In this document: piece after piece, positions 40,524 to 48,455 of the stretch
Numbering within the stretch: the stretch's first letter is position 1
Layout of the letters: every line of letters begins with the position of its first letter
Assembly (NCBI GenBank): GCA_965146675.1
Contig: CBCTHM010000003.1
Coordinates: forward strand, 1 to 64,000
DNA from: Faecousia sp965146675
Lineage (GTDB): Bacteria > Bacillota > Clostridia > Oscillospirales > Oscillospiraceae
Direction: 5' to 3'
DNA length: 64,000 nucleotides
The notes under the pieces: model-generated
Database searches by the model: none
What the model saw: the letters and a program-made list of their open reading frames with translations, nothing else
Told to the model about the DNA's origin: nothing
Position numbers and translations under genes: made by a program

Positions 40524-42425
40524 TTATCCGGCACTGCTATCAGAAGGATCCGACGGCCCTCCAGAAAATTCCCCGAAACCCGGTGATTGACCGTCTAGCG
40601 GTTGAACGCCCCCTTCTGGCGCGGTCGGCAACTCGCCTGGTGTACCGCCCATACCGCTGGGTCCTTGTCCAAACCCCGGCGGCTGCATCTCGCCTGGGCT
40701 GATATTGGAATTGGTCGCGATTGAAGTCAGCGTAACCTCCATGGACTGCTCTCCCGCTGTGAGTGTATATATCTCATTCACCTGGAGAGTCGGCGCGCTT
40801 ATGACGATAGCCTGGTAGTCCTTCGTCGGCGTATAGCTGCAAATTATCGTTCCAGCGCTGTCGGTTACCGTTATTTCCGTACCGGCGGATACAGAAGCGT
40901 CAAATGCCGTTAAAAACGAGGCCTGGGTGGAGCTATCCGTAAATCCCGCAGCCATTCCTGCGCTGCTGACTGCGATGACGACTCCACCGGACAATTCTGC
41001 GATTGATTCATAATCCAAGGCGCCGTCAGCTCCGCTGGTGGGACCGCTAATGTGTATGGTACCGCCTGCCACATACAATGGGCCGTTGGAGTCAAGGCCA
41101 TCTCCAGATGCATCAATTTCGATTTCCCCGCCTGTAATACGCAGGAAGTAGTCAGAGCTGCTTCCAAAGTGATCGAAGTCCAGTCCCATTGTACCATCGG
41201 AACCACCGGCCGCATTGATCCCATCGTCCACAGATTGAATTGTAATACTTCCGCCTGATATGGTAACACTACATCCTTCCAAGCCCTCGTAGCTGTAGGT
41301 GATGTCTATCGTCCCAGAGGAAATCGCCAACGCCTCATCGGCATGCGCGCCGTCGTCGCCGGTGGCGATGGTATAATCCCCGCCTGAAATTGTCAGTGAT
41401 CCATTAGAGTGTAGGGCGTCGTCAGAAGTGTCCAGTAAAAAGCTGCCGCCAGAGAGATTCAGCGCCGTTCCGGCTTTGAGTCCTTTCGCGCTGACTGATG
41501 TATTTTCGATGCTTTCAGCCTCTCCCCACCAGCCCCACTGGGGATTGACCGAGCCGTCAGATTTCATCACGGCGTTGGCGCTGCCGCCCCCTGTTTCAAT
41601 GGAATAGCTCCCACTTTCTATCTCCAAAGCGCTTTCAGCCTGAATCCCGTCCTGCGTCGCAGTAATCTGGAAGTTGCCGTCTTTGATGTGAATCCATCCG
41701 TATGCAGAGTCCCCGCTGCGATTGGACTGTATTCCATCTCCCCCTGCATCAATCGTAACGTCAGCAGTCAAAATTGTAACGCTGTCCTTGCCCTTGATGC
41801 CGTCGTTGGCCGCTTCGATGTACAGCACCCCACCGGCAATTATGAGGGCGTCCTTGCAGTAAATTCCATGGTTATAGCTGCCGGCAATCTGGATGGAGCC
41901 GTCGCCATTGACAGTGAGATCCGATTTTGCATAAAGGCAGGCATTGGGTTCGTCCTCTCCCGCCTCCAAGGTGTAAGTCGTGCCGTCTGCTAGGCTATTA
42001 TCCGTACCCGCTTCCAAAGTCAGAATGACCTTTTCCGCATCCTTCACATGGATGGCTGGCCCGTCGTTGCTGACAGCTGTGAAGCCGCATAAAACGAGAT
42101 GCACCGACTGATTTTCTGCCTGAACTACCAGCGATCCTTTCAGCTCACCAGAAATCACATAGGTGCCCGCCTTTGATATGGTGATAACACCTCCTTCCGC
42201 CACGGCGCCGTCACCGTCGATTCCCGCCGTATCCCCGTGGCAGATGATGGTTGTAGCATTGGCGGCATCATAACCCACCTCATAATCCTGAGCTGAGAGA
42301 TTGGACCCCGTGGTCGCATCCACAGGTGCGGAGGGCTCTGCACCGCCTCTGGTACAGCCGGTCAAGCACTGTGCTGCTAAGCCTGCTCCCATCAAAAAGC
42401 AAAGCAAGCGTCTCCCAAATTTCAT
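40524..42425 (-). CDS. Cthe_2159/DUF4353-like carbohydrate-binding lipoprotein
   Basis: 633 residues: lipobox AQCLTGC, then a right-handed beta-helix built from short repeats (GGDGIQSNRSGDSAYGW, DGIQAESALEIESGSYSI, DDGINAAGGSDG, GDGLDSNGPLYVAGGTIHIS) and a C-terminal Pro/Gly-rich tail. Cthe_2159 from Clostridium thermocellum has this fold and binds cellulose and polygalacturonate with calcium. Third gene of a minus-strand operon with DUF4956 and a VTC-like gene. The ligand here is not known. Confidence 0.88.
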   Translation of the reverse strand: MKFGRRLLCFLMGAGLAAQCLTGCTRGGAEPSAPVDATTGSNLSAQDYEVGYDAANATTIICHGDTAGIDGDGAVAEGGVITISKAGTYVISGELKGSLVVQAENQSVHLVLCGFTAVSNDGPAIHVKDAEKVILTLEAGTDNSLADGTTYTLEAGEDEPNACLYAKSDLTVNGDGSIQIAGSYNHGIYCKDALIIAGGVLYIEAANDGIKGKDSVTILTADVTIDAGGDGIQSNRSGDSAYGWIHIKDGNFQITATQDGIQAESALEIESGSYSIETGGGSANAVMKSDGSVNPQWGWWGEAESIENTSVSAKGLKAGTALNLSGGSFLLDTSDDALHSNGSLTISGGDYTIATGDDGAHADEALAISSGTIDITYSYEGLEGCSVTISGGSITIQSVDDGINAAGGSDGTMGLDFDHFGSSSDYFLRITGGEIEIDASGDGLDSNGPLYVAGGTIHISGPTSGADGALDYESIAELSGGVVIAVSSAGMAAGFTDSSTQASFLTAFDASVSAGTEITVTDSAGTIICSYTPTKDYQAIVISAPTLQVNEIYTLTAGEQSMEVTLTSIATNSNISPGEMQPPGFGQGPSGMGGTPGELPTAPEGGVQPLDGQSPGFGEFSGGPSDPSDSSAG

Positions 42426-42439
42426 GGTTTTCTCCTTTC

Positions 42440-43129
42440 TTAAAGCAGCTCCTCGTTTTCAGAAAGCTTGCAGCATGAGATCTCCAGGTTCCCATTCCGG
42501 CAGCGCAGCTCATCAATCAGATCCTTTTCCTTGGCTTCAGTTAGCAGGGTAATGCGATAGGAGAGCTTATACAGACTGCCCAAATTGGAGGTTTTAACGC
42601 TTTCCAAATCCCAGGATTTGGTATGCCGTGCCCAAATATCTTCAAATGCATCCGTAAAGTTTAAATCCTCTGGAATTGTGATACGCAAAATCCGCGCCGT
42701 CTTGCTTTTCCGGCCAAATCCGGAAAGGGTCAAAAGGAACTCCGCTAGACAGACAATTCCGGTGAACAGAACGGCTATCGCCCAATATCCGATTCCGGTA
42801 GCCAGTCCCACAGCCATAGCCAAAAAAATACTGCCAATTTCCTTTGCGCCGCCGGGTACGGAACGGAAACGAACCAGGCTGAAAGCGCCCATGACCGCTA
42901 CGCCGGTCCCCACGTTTCCGTTGACCAGCATGATCACCACTTGTACCATGGTGGGCAGAAGTGCCAGGCAGAGAAGGAAGCTGCGACGATAGGACGTGCC
43001 ATATGTATAGCTCCAGGCAATGAGAAGTCCCAAAATCAGGGATACCCCCGTGCAAAGCAAAAACGGCCCCAGCTGGAAGGAGCCCCCGCTCTCTTGCGTT
43101 AAGACGCTGGAAAAAAGTTCAAGAAGCAA
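42440..43129 (-). CDS. DUF4956 membrane protein
   Basis: 229 residues, four membrane helices in the N-terminal 150 (for example LLCTGVSLILGLLIAWSYTY), then a cytoplasmic ferredoxin-like domain (TARILRITIPEDLNFTDAFE). The central VAVMGAFSLVRFRSVPGGAKEI is the DUF4956 signature. Its partner genes usually encode VTC-type polyphosphate synthesis or CotH-like proteins, as here. The TTG start at 43129 overlaps the VTC stop by 11 bases. Confidence 0.88.
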   Translation of the reverse strand: MLLELFSSVLTQESGGSFQLGPFLLCTGVSLILGLLIAWSYTYGTSYRRSFLLCLALLPTMVQVVIMLVNGNVGTGVAVMGAFSLVRFRSVPGGAKEIGSIFLAMAVGLATGIGYWAIAVLFTGIVCLAEFLLTLSGFGRKSKTARILRITIPEDLNFTDAFEDIWARHTKSWDLESVKTSNLGSLYKLSYRITLLTEAKEKDLIDELRCRNGNLEISCCKLSENEELL

Positions 43130-43874
43130 AGTGAATCAGTCCTTTCTGCGTGTGTAGCGCCGGTTCCAGGAGGCGCTGCTTCTTTTTCTCAAATTCCTTT
43201 TGGAACGCCGTTCCATATTTGGAAAAGGAGACTGGGTAAACGGAAAGCTCACTGAGAAGTTTGACCAGCCATAGTGGCATGGCGCCAGGTACCTTTACCT
43301 CCATCAGCCGCGTTCGTTCAGGCAGCAACAGCTCCCCATCGCCTTCAGCGCTCAGATATAGGTTATCCCCCCTCCAAACAATGTGCCGGTCAAAGGTCAC
43401 ACGGACCGCTTCAGCCCCCTGAGCGGCGAAAGCCTGCCGCTCATAGCAGATATACGCGGATGGTTGCAATACCGGATAGCAGTGCAGCAGATATCCCACT
43501 TCTTTAAGCACCTGGCTATCTAGATTGGGAGGCTCTCCCCGGTACAAGTAGGCTTCCGCTTCCTCCAAAGAAAGCGCGACCCGGCGCTTATAAACGACGC
43601 CGCCATATTTTTTCTTTAGCTCCACGAAAACCGGGTCTCCTGGTAAGGGGCGTCCATACGCCCGAAGCCGGAGCTTTTCCTTGTAGGCGGGCTTTTCTAG
43701 AGATCGCCGGATCATGCGGTAGTCTGGGGTGTCAAAATACACACTTAAAATGCGGTTTTCTCCAAATTCATCCGGTACCAAATATCTATCTAAGGCGGAA
43801 CGTATATGCTGATATACTGGTTCTTCCAGCAGATACTTCGATTCAAACCGCCTGAAAAAAACTGTGGGTGCCAT
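43119..43874 (-). CDS. VTC-domain protein (polyphosphate polymerase type)
   Basis: 251 residues. The tunnel-fold signature residues are visible: FESKYLLEE at the start, ILSVYFDTPDY, KLRLRAYG, VFVELKKKYGGVVYKRR, and MEVKVPGAMP near the end. The yeast Vtc4 catalytic core uses this set of Lys, Arg and Glu to make polyphosphate from ATP. The ATG follows AAGGAAGG. First gene of the operon, preceded by a probable response-regulator site. Confidence 0.88.
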   Translation of the reverse strand: MAPTVFFRRFESKYLLEEPVYQHIRSALDRYLVPDEFGENRILSVYFDTPDYRMIRRSLEKPAYKEKLRLRAYGRPLPGDPVFVELKKKYGGVVYKRRVALSLEEAEAYLYRGEPPNLDSQVLKEVGYLLHCYPVLQPSAYICYERQAFAAQGAEAVRVTFDRHIVWRGDNLYLSAEGDGELLLPERTRLMEVKVPGAMPLWLVKLLSELSVYPVSFSKYGTAFQKEFEKKKQRLLEPALHTQKGLIHFAS

Positions 43875-43924
43875 AACGTAACCTTCCTTTATATCGTTGC
43901 GTGATCCGTATCATTACGCTTGCC

Positions 43925-43957
43925 ATTATACCGGGCCAACCTTAAAACAGCCTTAAA
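43925..43957 (-). promoter_or_regulatory. VTC operon promoter with OmpR-family direct repeats
   Basis: On the minus strand, TTTAAG-GCTGT-TTTAAG (43957-43941) precedes TATAAT (43930-43925) by 10 bases, where the -35 hexamer should be. TTTAAG-N5-TTTAAG is the form bound by CiaR in streptococci, so the OmpR-type regulator encoded next door is the natural candidate. Confidence 0.65.
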
Positions 43958-43996
43958 GTGTCCAGGGAAAACCGTGAATGAATTGTAAAGAAAACC

Positions 43997-44036
43997 AGCG
44001 AACCGCAATTGCCGTACCGGGCAATTGCGGTTCGCT
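43997..44036 (-). terminator. Terminator after the histidine kinase gene
   Basis: AGCGAACCGCAATTGCC pairs with GGCAATTGCGGTTCGCT, a 17-bp perfect stem. On the minus strand it is followed by GGTTTTCTTT, so it ends the two-component operon. Confidence 0.8.
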
Positions 44037-44055
44037 GTATAGCTCTATAGTAGGG

Positions 44056-45285
44056 CTAAAATTGAACGGTAAATCGAATGCGGGATTCCGCCGGAATGCT
44101 AGCAGACAGTTTTATATGGTGCGCCTGGCAAATAGATTTTGCAATCGCCAGACCAATGCCATATCCCCCGGTCTCCCGGGAGCGGGCGGTGTCCGCTCGA
44201 TAAAATCGGTCGAAAAGCTGATTTAAATCCCCGTTCGGCAGTTCCTGACAGGTGTTCTCCACTACCAGACGTGGTGCCTTTCCGGCTTTGGTGAGACGCA
44301 GCGTTACCTTCCCTTGAGGGCCGGCGTACTTTACCGCATTTTCCAGGAGAATAGTAACCAAGTGTTGAATGCTTTCTGAATCTCCGGCAAATGAAAGCCC
44401 CGCGTCAATTTGTGATGCCAGAGAAACGCCGGCCTTCTGCGCTAAGATAGGAAACGGTTGTACCATCTGTTCCACTACCTCACTGAGAGAAAAGGGGGAA
44501 TATCGGTATGGGGCTTTTTGGTCCTCTAACCTGGAAAGCGTCAGCATACTCTGGAGCAAGTGATCCATTCGGTAGACTTGACTTCGAATGCTCTCGCTCC
44601 ACTGTGTCTGCCCCACCGTCAATTCCATGACATCGTTGTTAGCTGAAATAATCGACAACGGCGTTTTCAGCTCATGACTTGCATCCGTTAAAAATTGGCG
44701 CTGCTTTTCCATCGCTTCTGCTGCGGGACGAATTGCACGCCTGGAAAGCAGCAGGGCTAAGCCCGCCACAAGAAAAAATGCAAGTAAACCCATTCCACAG
44801 GATAGAAGCAAAAAGTCCCGATTCCCTTGCAGCTCTGTACTGCAATCCAAAAAAATTGCCATTTTACCAAGCGCCGTCTGCACAAAATAGTATCGGTAAA
44901 TGCCTTCAAAGCCTCGGGTGCTTCCGCCAATTGCCACTGCCCGCCCGTATGTCATAGCCTCTTCCGAGGAGACGGCGGCAATGTGGCTTGTGTCGATTCG
45001 GATGACATCGCTTTTATCATCCAGCCAAACGATAAAAAAACGGGTTTTAAAACGAGTGTCCGCGTTCAGGACCAAATCGCCAGGAGCTGCAGGCGGACCT
45101 GGACGCCCTTTGTCAAACTCCGGCAAACTCCCATCATGAAAGGCTAAAAGACGCAGCATTTCATCTGCCCGTCTAGCGGTGCTGAAATAGTTCAAAAAAT
45201 TAATGGCTCCCAATACCAGAAGGATCACCAGAGCCAGTGCTGTGGCAGTGATCCAAAAAAATTTATGTTTTAACTTCTGTATCAT
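44056..45285 (-). CDS. Sensor histidine kinase
   Basis: 409 residues. Two membrane helices (about 11-33 and 158-180) flank an extracytoplasmic domain; then the H-box DASHELKTPLS, the N-box LLENAVKYAG and the G-box GGYGIGLAIAK. It belongs to the EnvZ/PhoR class. The coding region overlaps the regulator gene by 23 bases. The neighbouring VTC/DUF4956 operon is its likely target; the signal is unknown. Confidence 0.93.
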   Translation of the reverse strand: MIQKLKHKFFWITATALALVILLVLGAINFLNYFSTARRADEMLRLLAFHDGSLPEFDKGRPGPPAAPGDLVLNADTRFKTRFFIVWLDDKSDVIRIDTSHIAAVSSEEAMTYGRAVAIGGSTRGFEGIYRYYFVQTALGKMAIFLDCSTELQGNRDFLLLSCGMGLLAFFLVAGLALLLSRRAIRPAAEAMEKQRQFLTDASHELKTPLSIISANNDVMELTVGQTQWSESIRSQVYRMDHLLQSMLTLSRLEDQKAPYRYSPFSLSEVVEQMVQPFPILAQKAGVSLASQIDAGLSFAGDSESIQHLVTILLENAVKYAGPQGKVTLRLTKAGKAPRLVVENTCQELPNGDLNQLFDRFYRADTARSRETGGYGIGLAIAKSICQAHHIKLSASIPAESRIRFTVQF

Positions 45286-45970
45286 TTGGCCTCCCCTGTT
45301 TTATCGGCTCCAATAAATACCCTGTCCCTCGGTTGACCTTCAGCGCCAACGAGGCGCCAACCTGGCGCAGCTTTTTGCGCAGGCCAGAGATATACACCCA
45401 TACCACACCAATTTCTGCCTCCGTGTCGTACCCCCAAATCCGGGTTAAAAACTGCTCACTGGAAAATAGGCGGCCTGGCTGCTCCATGAGAAGCTCCAGA
45501 ATTTGAAACTCTTTACTTCCTAGGCGGATTGCGCCCCTTGGCCCCTGCAGAATATAGGTCTCGCGGCTCAGGGTGATATCCTTTAAGGAAAGTAAATTGG
45601 ATGGGAAACCTCCCCTGCGCCGGGTCATCGCCCGGATACGGGCCAAAAGCTCCTCCATTGCAAAAGGCTTTACCAGATAGTCGTCGGCGCCTCCGTCCAA
45701 TCCCGCAATGCGGTCCTCTACTTGGGATTTAGCGGTCAGAAGCAGAACAGGCACGGCAAACCCTTGCGTACGGAGGGTATGCAGCACGGTCAATCCATCC
45801 AAGCGGGGCATCATGATATCTAATATGATACCGTCATACGTCCCGGATCTTGCGTATTCCAATGCTTCTTGTCCATCATAAACAGCATCCACAGTATAAT
45901 GATTGTGCAGCAATATAACGCAAAGCGCATTGGACAGCTCCCTTTCATCCTCCGCTAACAATAGCCGCAT
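45263..45970 (-). CDS. OmpR/PhoB-family response regulator
   Basis: 235 residues: a receiver domain with the acidic pocket in LLAEDE and phospho-acceptor Asp in GIILDIMMPRLDG, then a winged-helix DNA-binding domain (LGSKEFQILELLMEQPGRLF ... TRIWGYDTE). The start at 45970 follows AAGGAGGGAAGG. Cotranscribed with the kinase. Direct repeats of the type its family binds lie in the VTC promoter. Confidence 0.94.
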   Translation of the reverse strand: MRLLLAEDERELSNALCVILLHNHYTVDAVYDGQEALEYARSGTYDGIILDIMMPRLDGLTVLHTLRTQGFAVPVLLLTAKSQVEDRIAGLDGGADDYLVKPFAMEELLARIRAMTRRRGGFPSNLLSLKDITLSRETYILQGPRGAIRLGSKEFQILELLMEQPGRLFSSEQFLTRIWGYDTEAEIGVVWVYISGLRKKLRQVGASLALKVNRGTGYLLEPIKQGRPNDTEVKT

Positions 45971-46046
45971 ATCCTTCCCTCCTTTGGACGTTTCCACGCA
46001 AAGTCTATTTCATTATAGCACAATACGATACACCCGAAAAGAAAAA

Positions 46047-46082
46047 ATTCCGGGAATTCGCATATTGCGAACTCCCGGAATT
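46047..46082 (-). terminator. Terminator of the xerD operon
   Basis: AATTCCGGGA-g-TTCGC ... GCGAA-t-TCCCGGAATT with a 5-base loop; on the minus strand it runs into TTTTTTCTTTT. It begins at the xerD stop codon. Confidence 0.85.
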
Positions 46083-46963
46083 CACGCCTTCGGATGACAT
46101 TTGTTATAAACGCTTTTCAGGTTTTGGTTGACTAAATGCGTATACATTTGCGTGGAAGAGATATCACTGTGCCCCATCATTTCCTGAATAGAATGTAAAT
46201 CAGCCCCATTTTCCAGCAAATGTACCGCAAAGCTGTGCCGCAACGTATGTGGCGTAATATCTTTTTCAATATGCGCTGATTCCTGATAGTGTTTCAGGAT
46301 CTTCCAAAATCCCTGCCGAGACATCCGCTCCCCGTTCAGATTTACAAACAGTGCCAGCTCCTTGGGGGCGGCCAGCATTCCAGGGCGGATGTCCCGCATA
46401 TAAATCCCTAGGGCCTTCACGGCTGCAGGATACATGGGAACCAAACGCGTCTTTTTTCCCACGCATTTGATGAAACCGCCGTCCAAACTTACATCGTCGA
46501 TATTCAGTCCAATGAGTTCACTGACCCGCAGGCCTGTGGCATACATGACTTCCAGCATGGCGCGATCCCGATATCCTTTAGCGTCCACGCAAGCCGGCTG
46601 AGCCAGCAGCAGCTCCACCTCCCTGCCAGTCAAAATCTGCGGCAGTTTTTTTTCACTGCGTTCCACATGAACATCCTGCACCGGCGTATTGGATGCAAAG
46701 CCAGCTGTCACCGCATAGGAGAAAAAATTTTTCAGGCTGGCCACAGAGCGGGAAATCGTAGCGGAGGATCGGCCTTCCTCATCCAGCCGGGCCAAATAAT
46801 CGCTGATATTCTGTTTGGATGCGTCCGCAATTTCCCGGCCTCTCGTCTCTAGAAGCCATGAGGCGAATTGCCGGATATCCCGCAAATAGGAAACCACGGT
46901 ATTCGCAGACGCCTGCTTTACATTGACTAGATAGTTCTCATAGGCTGAGATTAAATCTAACAT
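46082..46963 (-). CDS. xerD: Tyrosine recombinase XerD
   Basis: 293 residues, the usual Xer length. N-terminal SAM-like domain (YENYLVNVKQASANTVVSYL), then the catalytic residues Arg146 (TGLRVSE), Lys170 (VGKKTR), the HTLRHSFA box and MGHSDISSTQMYTH with the tyrosine nucleophile. XerD acts with a partner Xer at dif to resolve chromosome dimers. It sits beside a SpoIIM-like gene, as in Bacillus. The other Xer-type protein in this window (28.2 kb) could be the partner. Confidence 0.9.
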   Translation of the reverse strand: MLDLISAYENYLVNVKQASANTVVSYLRDIRQFASWLLETRGREIADASKQNISDYLARLDEEGRSSATISRSVASLKNFFSYAVTAGFASNTPVQDVHVERSEKKLPQILTGREVELLLAQPACVDAKGYRDRAMLEVMYATGLRVSELIGLNIDDVSLDGGFIKCVGKKTRLVPMYPAAVKALGIYMRDIRPGMLAAPKELALFVNLNGERMSRQGFWKILKHYQESAHIEKDITPHTLRHSFAVHLLENGADLHSIQEMMGHSDISSTQMYTHLVNQNLKSVYNKCHPKA

Positions 46964-46979
46964 AATAACAGCGTTCCTT

Positions 46980-47525
46980 TTATGAAATGATAAAAACAGA
47001 CTGGCGGAGCTCCGCTGTCACAGGGGAGAGAAGCCAGTGAAATACCAGGATCAATACGACGCTGATGCAGCAAGCAACAACCAAATCCTGCAGTAATTTT
47101 GCCGTTCCCAACTGAAACCGACGTAGCAGGAACCAAAACAAAATCGGAATACACATGCCCCGACCGGCCAGGAGCAGAACTGAAAAAATCCATCCGGCGG
47201 TTTGCAGCGCAGCAACAAACGCAGTCACAGAAAAGGAAAACAGCAGACCGGCTAAAAAAGGAACCGTCAACAGGACCCGGTGCCCTCGAAAAACAAAACA
47301 CAAGCCAGCAGCCAGCAGCAAAGGTAGCAGCGCACAGAGAATTTGAGAACCCAGCGCCGCCGGGGCCAAAATGACGCCCCGGCAAATGGATACCATACCA
47401 GGACTGGGGGAGATTAGGCAGCCCAGACTACCCAGTCCTGCGCCCAGACCAAAGCAGGTCAACAGGGCAGCCATGAAATTTTGCTCGGGGGTGTCTTGAA
47501 ATTTTCGATAAAAAAAACTGTGCAT
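46980..47525 (-). CDS. Polytopic membrane protein, SpoIIM candidate
   Basis: 181 residues, five or six membrane helices (for example LLTCFGLGAGLGSLGCLI, VLLTVPFLAGLLFSFSVTAF). SpoIIM is a five-helix protein of the engulfment complex and is often encoded beside xerD, so position and topology suggest it. The sequence itself is not clearly SpoIIM by eye. The start at 47525 follows GGAGGGCC. Transcribed from 47635-47663 together with xerD, 16 bases downstream. Confidence 0.6.
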   Translation of the reverse strand: MHSFFYRKFQDTPEQNFMAALLTCFGLGAGLGSLGCLISPSPGMVSICRGVILAPAALGSQILCALLPLLLAAGLCFVFRGHRVLLTVPFLAGLLFSFSVTAFVAALQTAGWIFSVLLLAGRGMCIPILFWFLLRRFQLGTAKLLQDLVVACCISVVLILVFHWLLSPVTAELRQSVFIIS

Positions 47526-47634
47526 TTGTATTGGCCCTCCAACCGATTTCACACCGATGAACGCCCGGAGTATAGCCGACATAACTCGCACAGATTTTCG
47601 CACCATATGCGGTCAAACATCACTTTGTGCTCTT

Positions 47635-47663
47635 ACTATACTCCAAAACTGGGGGGAATTCAA
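47635..47663 (-). promoter_or_regulatory. Sigma-A promoter of the SpoIIM-like/xerD operon
   Basis: Minus strand: TTGAAT, 17 bases, TATAGT, about 110 bases before the first start. Upstream, on the plus strand, three TTATGT-like direct repeats (around 47694-47738) are unexplained. The intergenic stretch 47526-47890 contains no gene I can support. Confidence 0.6.
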
Positions 47664-47810
47664 GGGCAATCCATTAAAAATACGTTTTTTGTAAATTATG
47701 TACATATTTTATGTCAACAGTATTATGTAAACAAAATGAACTACGCGTTGTATCTTTACTCGCTTTGCCGCCGCGGCCCAAGATGTTGTATCGCGGTTTT
47801 CAAATTGGTT

Positions 47811-47854
47811 CCAAATATAGATTTTGCAAGGTGTCCTGCAAAATCTATATTTGG
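47811..47854. repeat. Perfect 18-bp inverted repeat in an AT-rich gap
   Basis: CCAAATATAGATTTTGCA (47811-47828) and its exact complement (47837-47854) enclose an 8-base loop. It lies downstream of the minus-strand TIGR04086 gene and might terminate it, though it has no clear U-tract. It could also be a small mobile-repeat remnant. Confidence 0.6.
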
Positions 47855-47890
47855 GTAAATTTTATTTACCATTTTACCTTTTTGTACAAC

Positions 47891-48334
47891 TTAACTGATT
47901 CTGTATTTTTTAGAAATCCTTTTTCGATTCCCTTTACCACCTGCGCCAAGAATTCCAGCCGCGGCGGCGGCACCGAAAACCAGCGCCGCTGTCACCGGCA
48001 CTCCCTGGTATTTCCCGTCAAAGAAAAAGGCGGTCGCAGCCAAAAGCAATAGGAAATAGCAGCAGGCCGATAGCAGACACACGACCATACGGCGCTGGCC
48101 GACCTTTCGCGCGGCCACCCAGGCGCCTACGCCGGCTGAGAGCAGCAAGGTCCCCCCTGCCAACGTTCCGACTGCGCTTTCTTTCAAAACCTGCCGATCT
48201 AAGAGCGCTGCAAACAGGAGTACCAGCACGAGGGTGAGTCCTATGCTAATTCCCAAGCCGATGCCCAACCCCTTTACAAGGCCTATTTGCTTTTTGGTCC
48301 CAATGGATTTTTTGTCCCATTTAATTTTACCCAA
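47891..48334 (-). CDS. TIGR04086-family membrane protein (YrzE-like)
   Basis: 147 residues, four membrane helices (LGIGLGISIGLTLVLVLLFA, AVGTLAGGTLLLSAGVGAWV, VVCLLSACCYFLLLLAATAF, VTAALVFGAAAAAGILGAGG) and basic ends. The arrangement SISIGLTLVLVLLFAALL followed by GAWVAARKVGQRR resembles the TIGR04086/YrzE family of Firmicutes, of unknown function. It is a single-gene transcript with a hairpin on either side. Confidence 0.75.
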   Translation of the reverse strand: MGKIKWDKKSIGTKKQIGLVKGLGIGLGISIGLTLVLVLLFAALLDRQVLKESAVGTLAGGTLLLSAGVGAWVAARKVGQRRMVVCLLSACCYFLLLLAATAFFFDGKYQGVPVTAALVFGAAAAAGILGAGGKGNRKRISKKYRIS

Positions 48335-48410
48335 GTTCCTCTCCCCTTTCTGGTACAGCCTATGCTGGGCCTGTCTCTTCCAGAACTATAGTTTCTTGTG
48401 GCATAGTGAA

Positions 48411-48437
48411 CCCCCGAGACCTTTAAGGTCTCGGGGG
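48411..48437 (-). terminator. Terminator after the phosphoglucomutase gene
   Basis: CCCCCGAGACC and GGTCTCGGGGG form a perfect 11-bp stem with a short loop, 19 bases past the pgm stop. Confidence 0.75.
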
Positions 48438-48455
48438 TGACAACTTAATATTTTT

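Noticed and set aside
47700..47740. A classic dif site (XerD arm TTATGTAAACA)
   Set aside because: The XerD half is a near-exact match, but the XerC half is poor. I kept it only as a low-interest observation.
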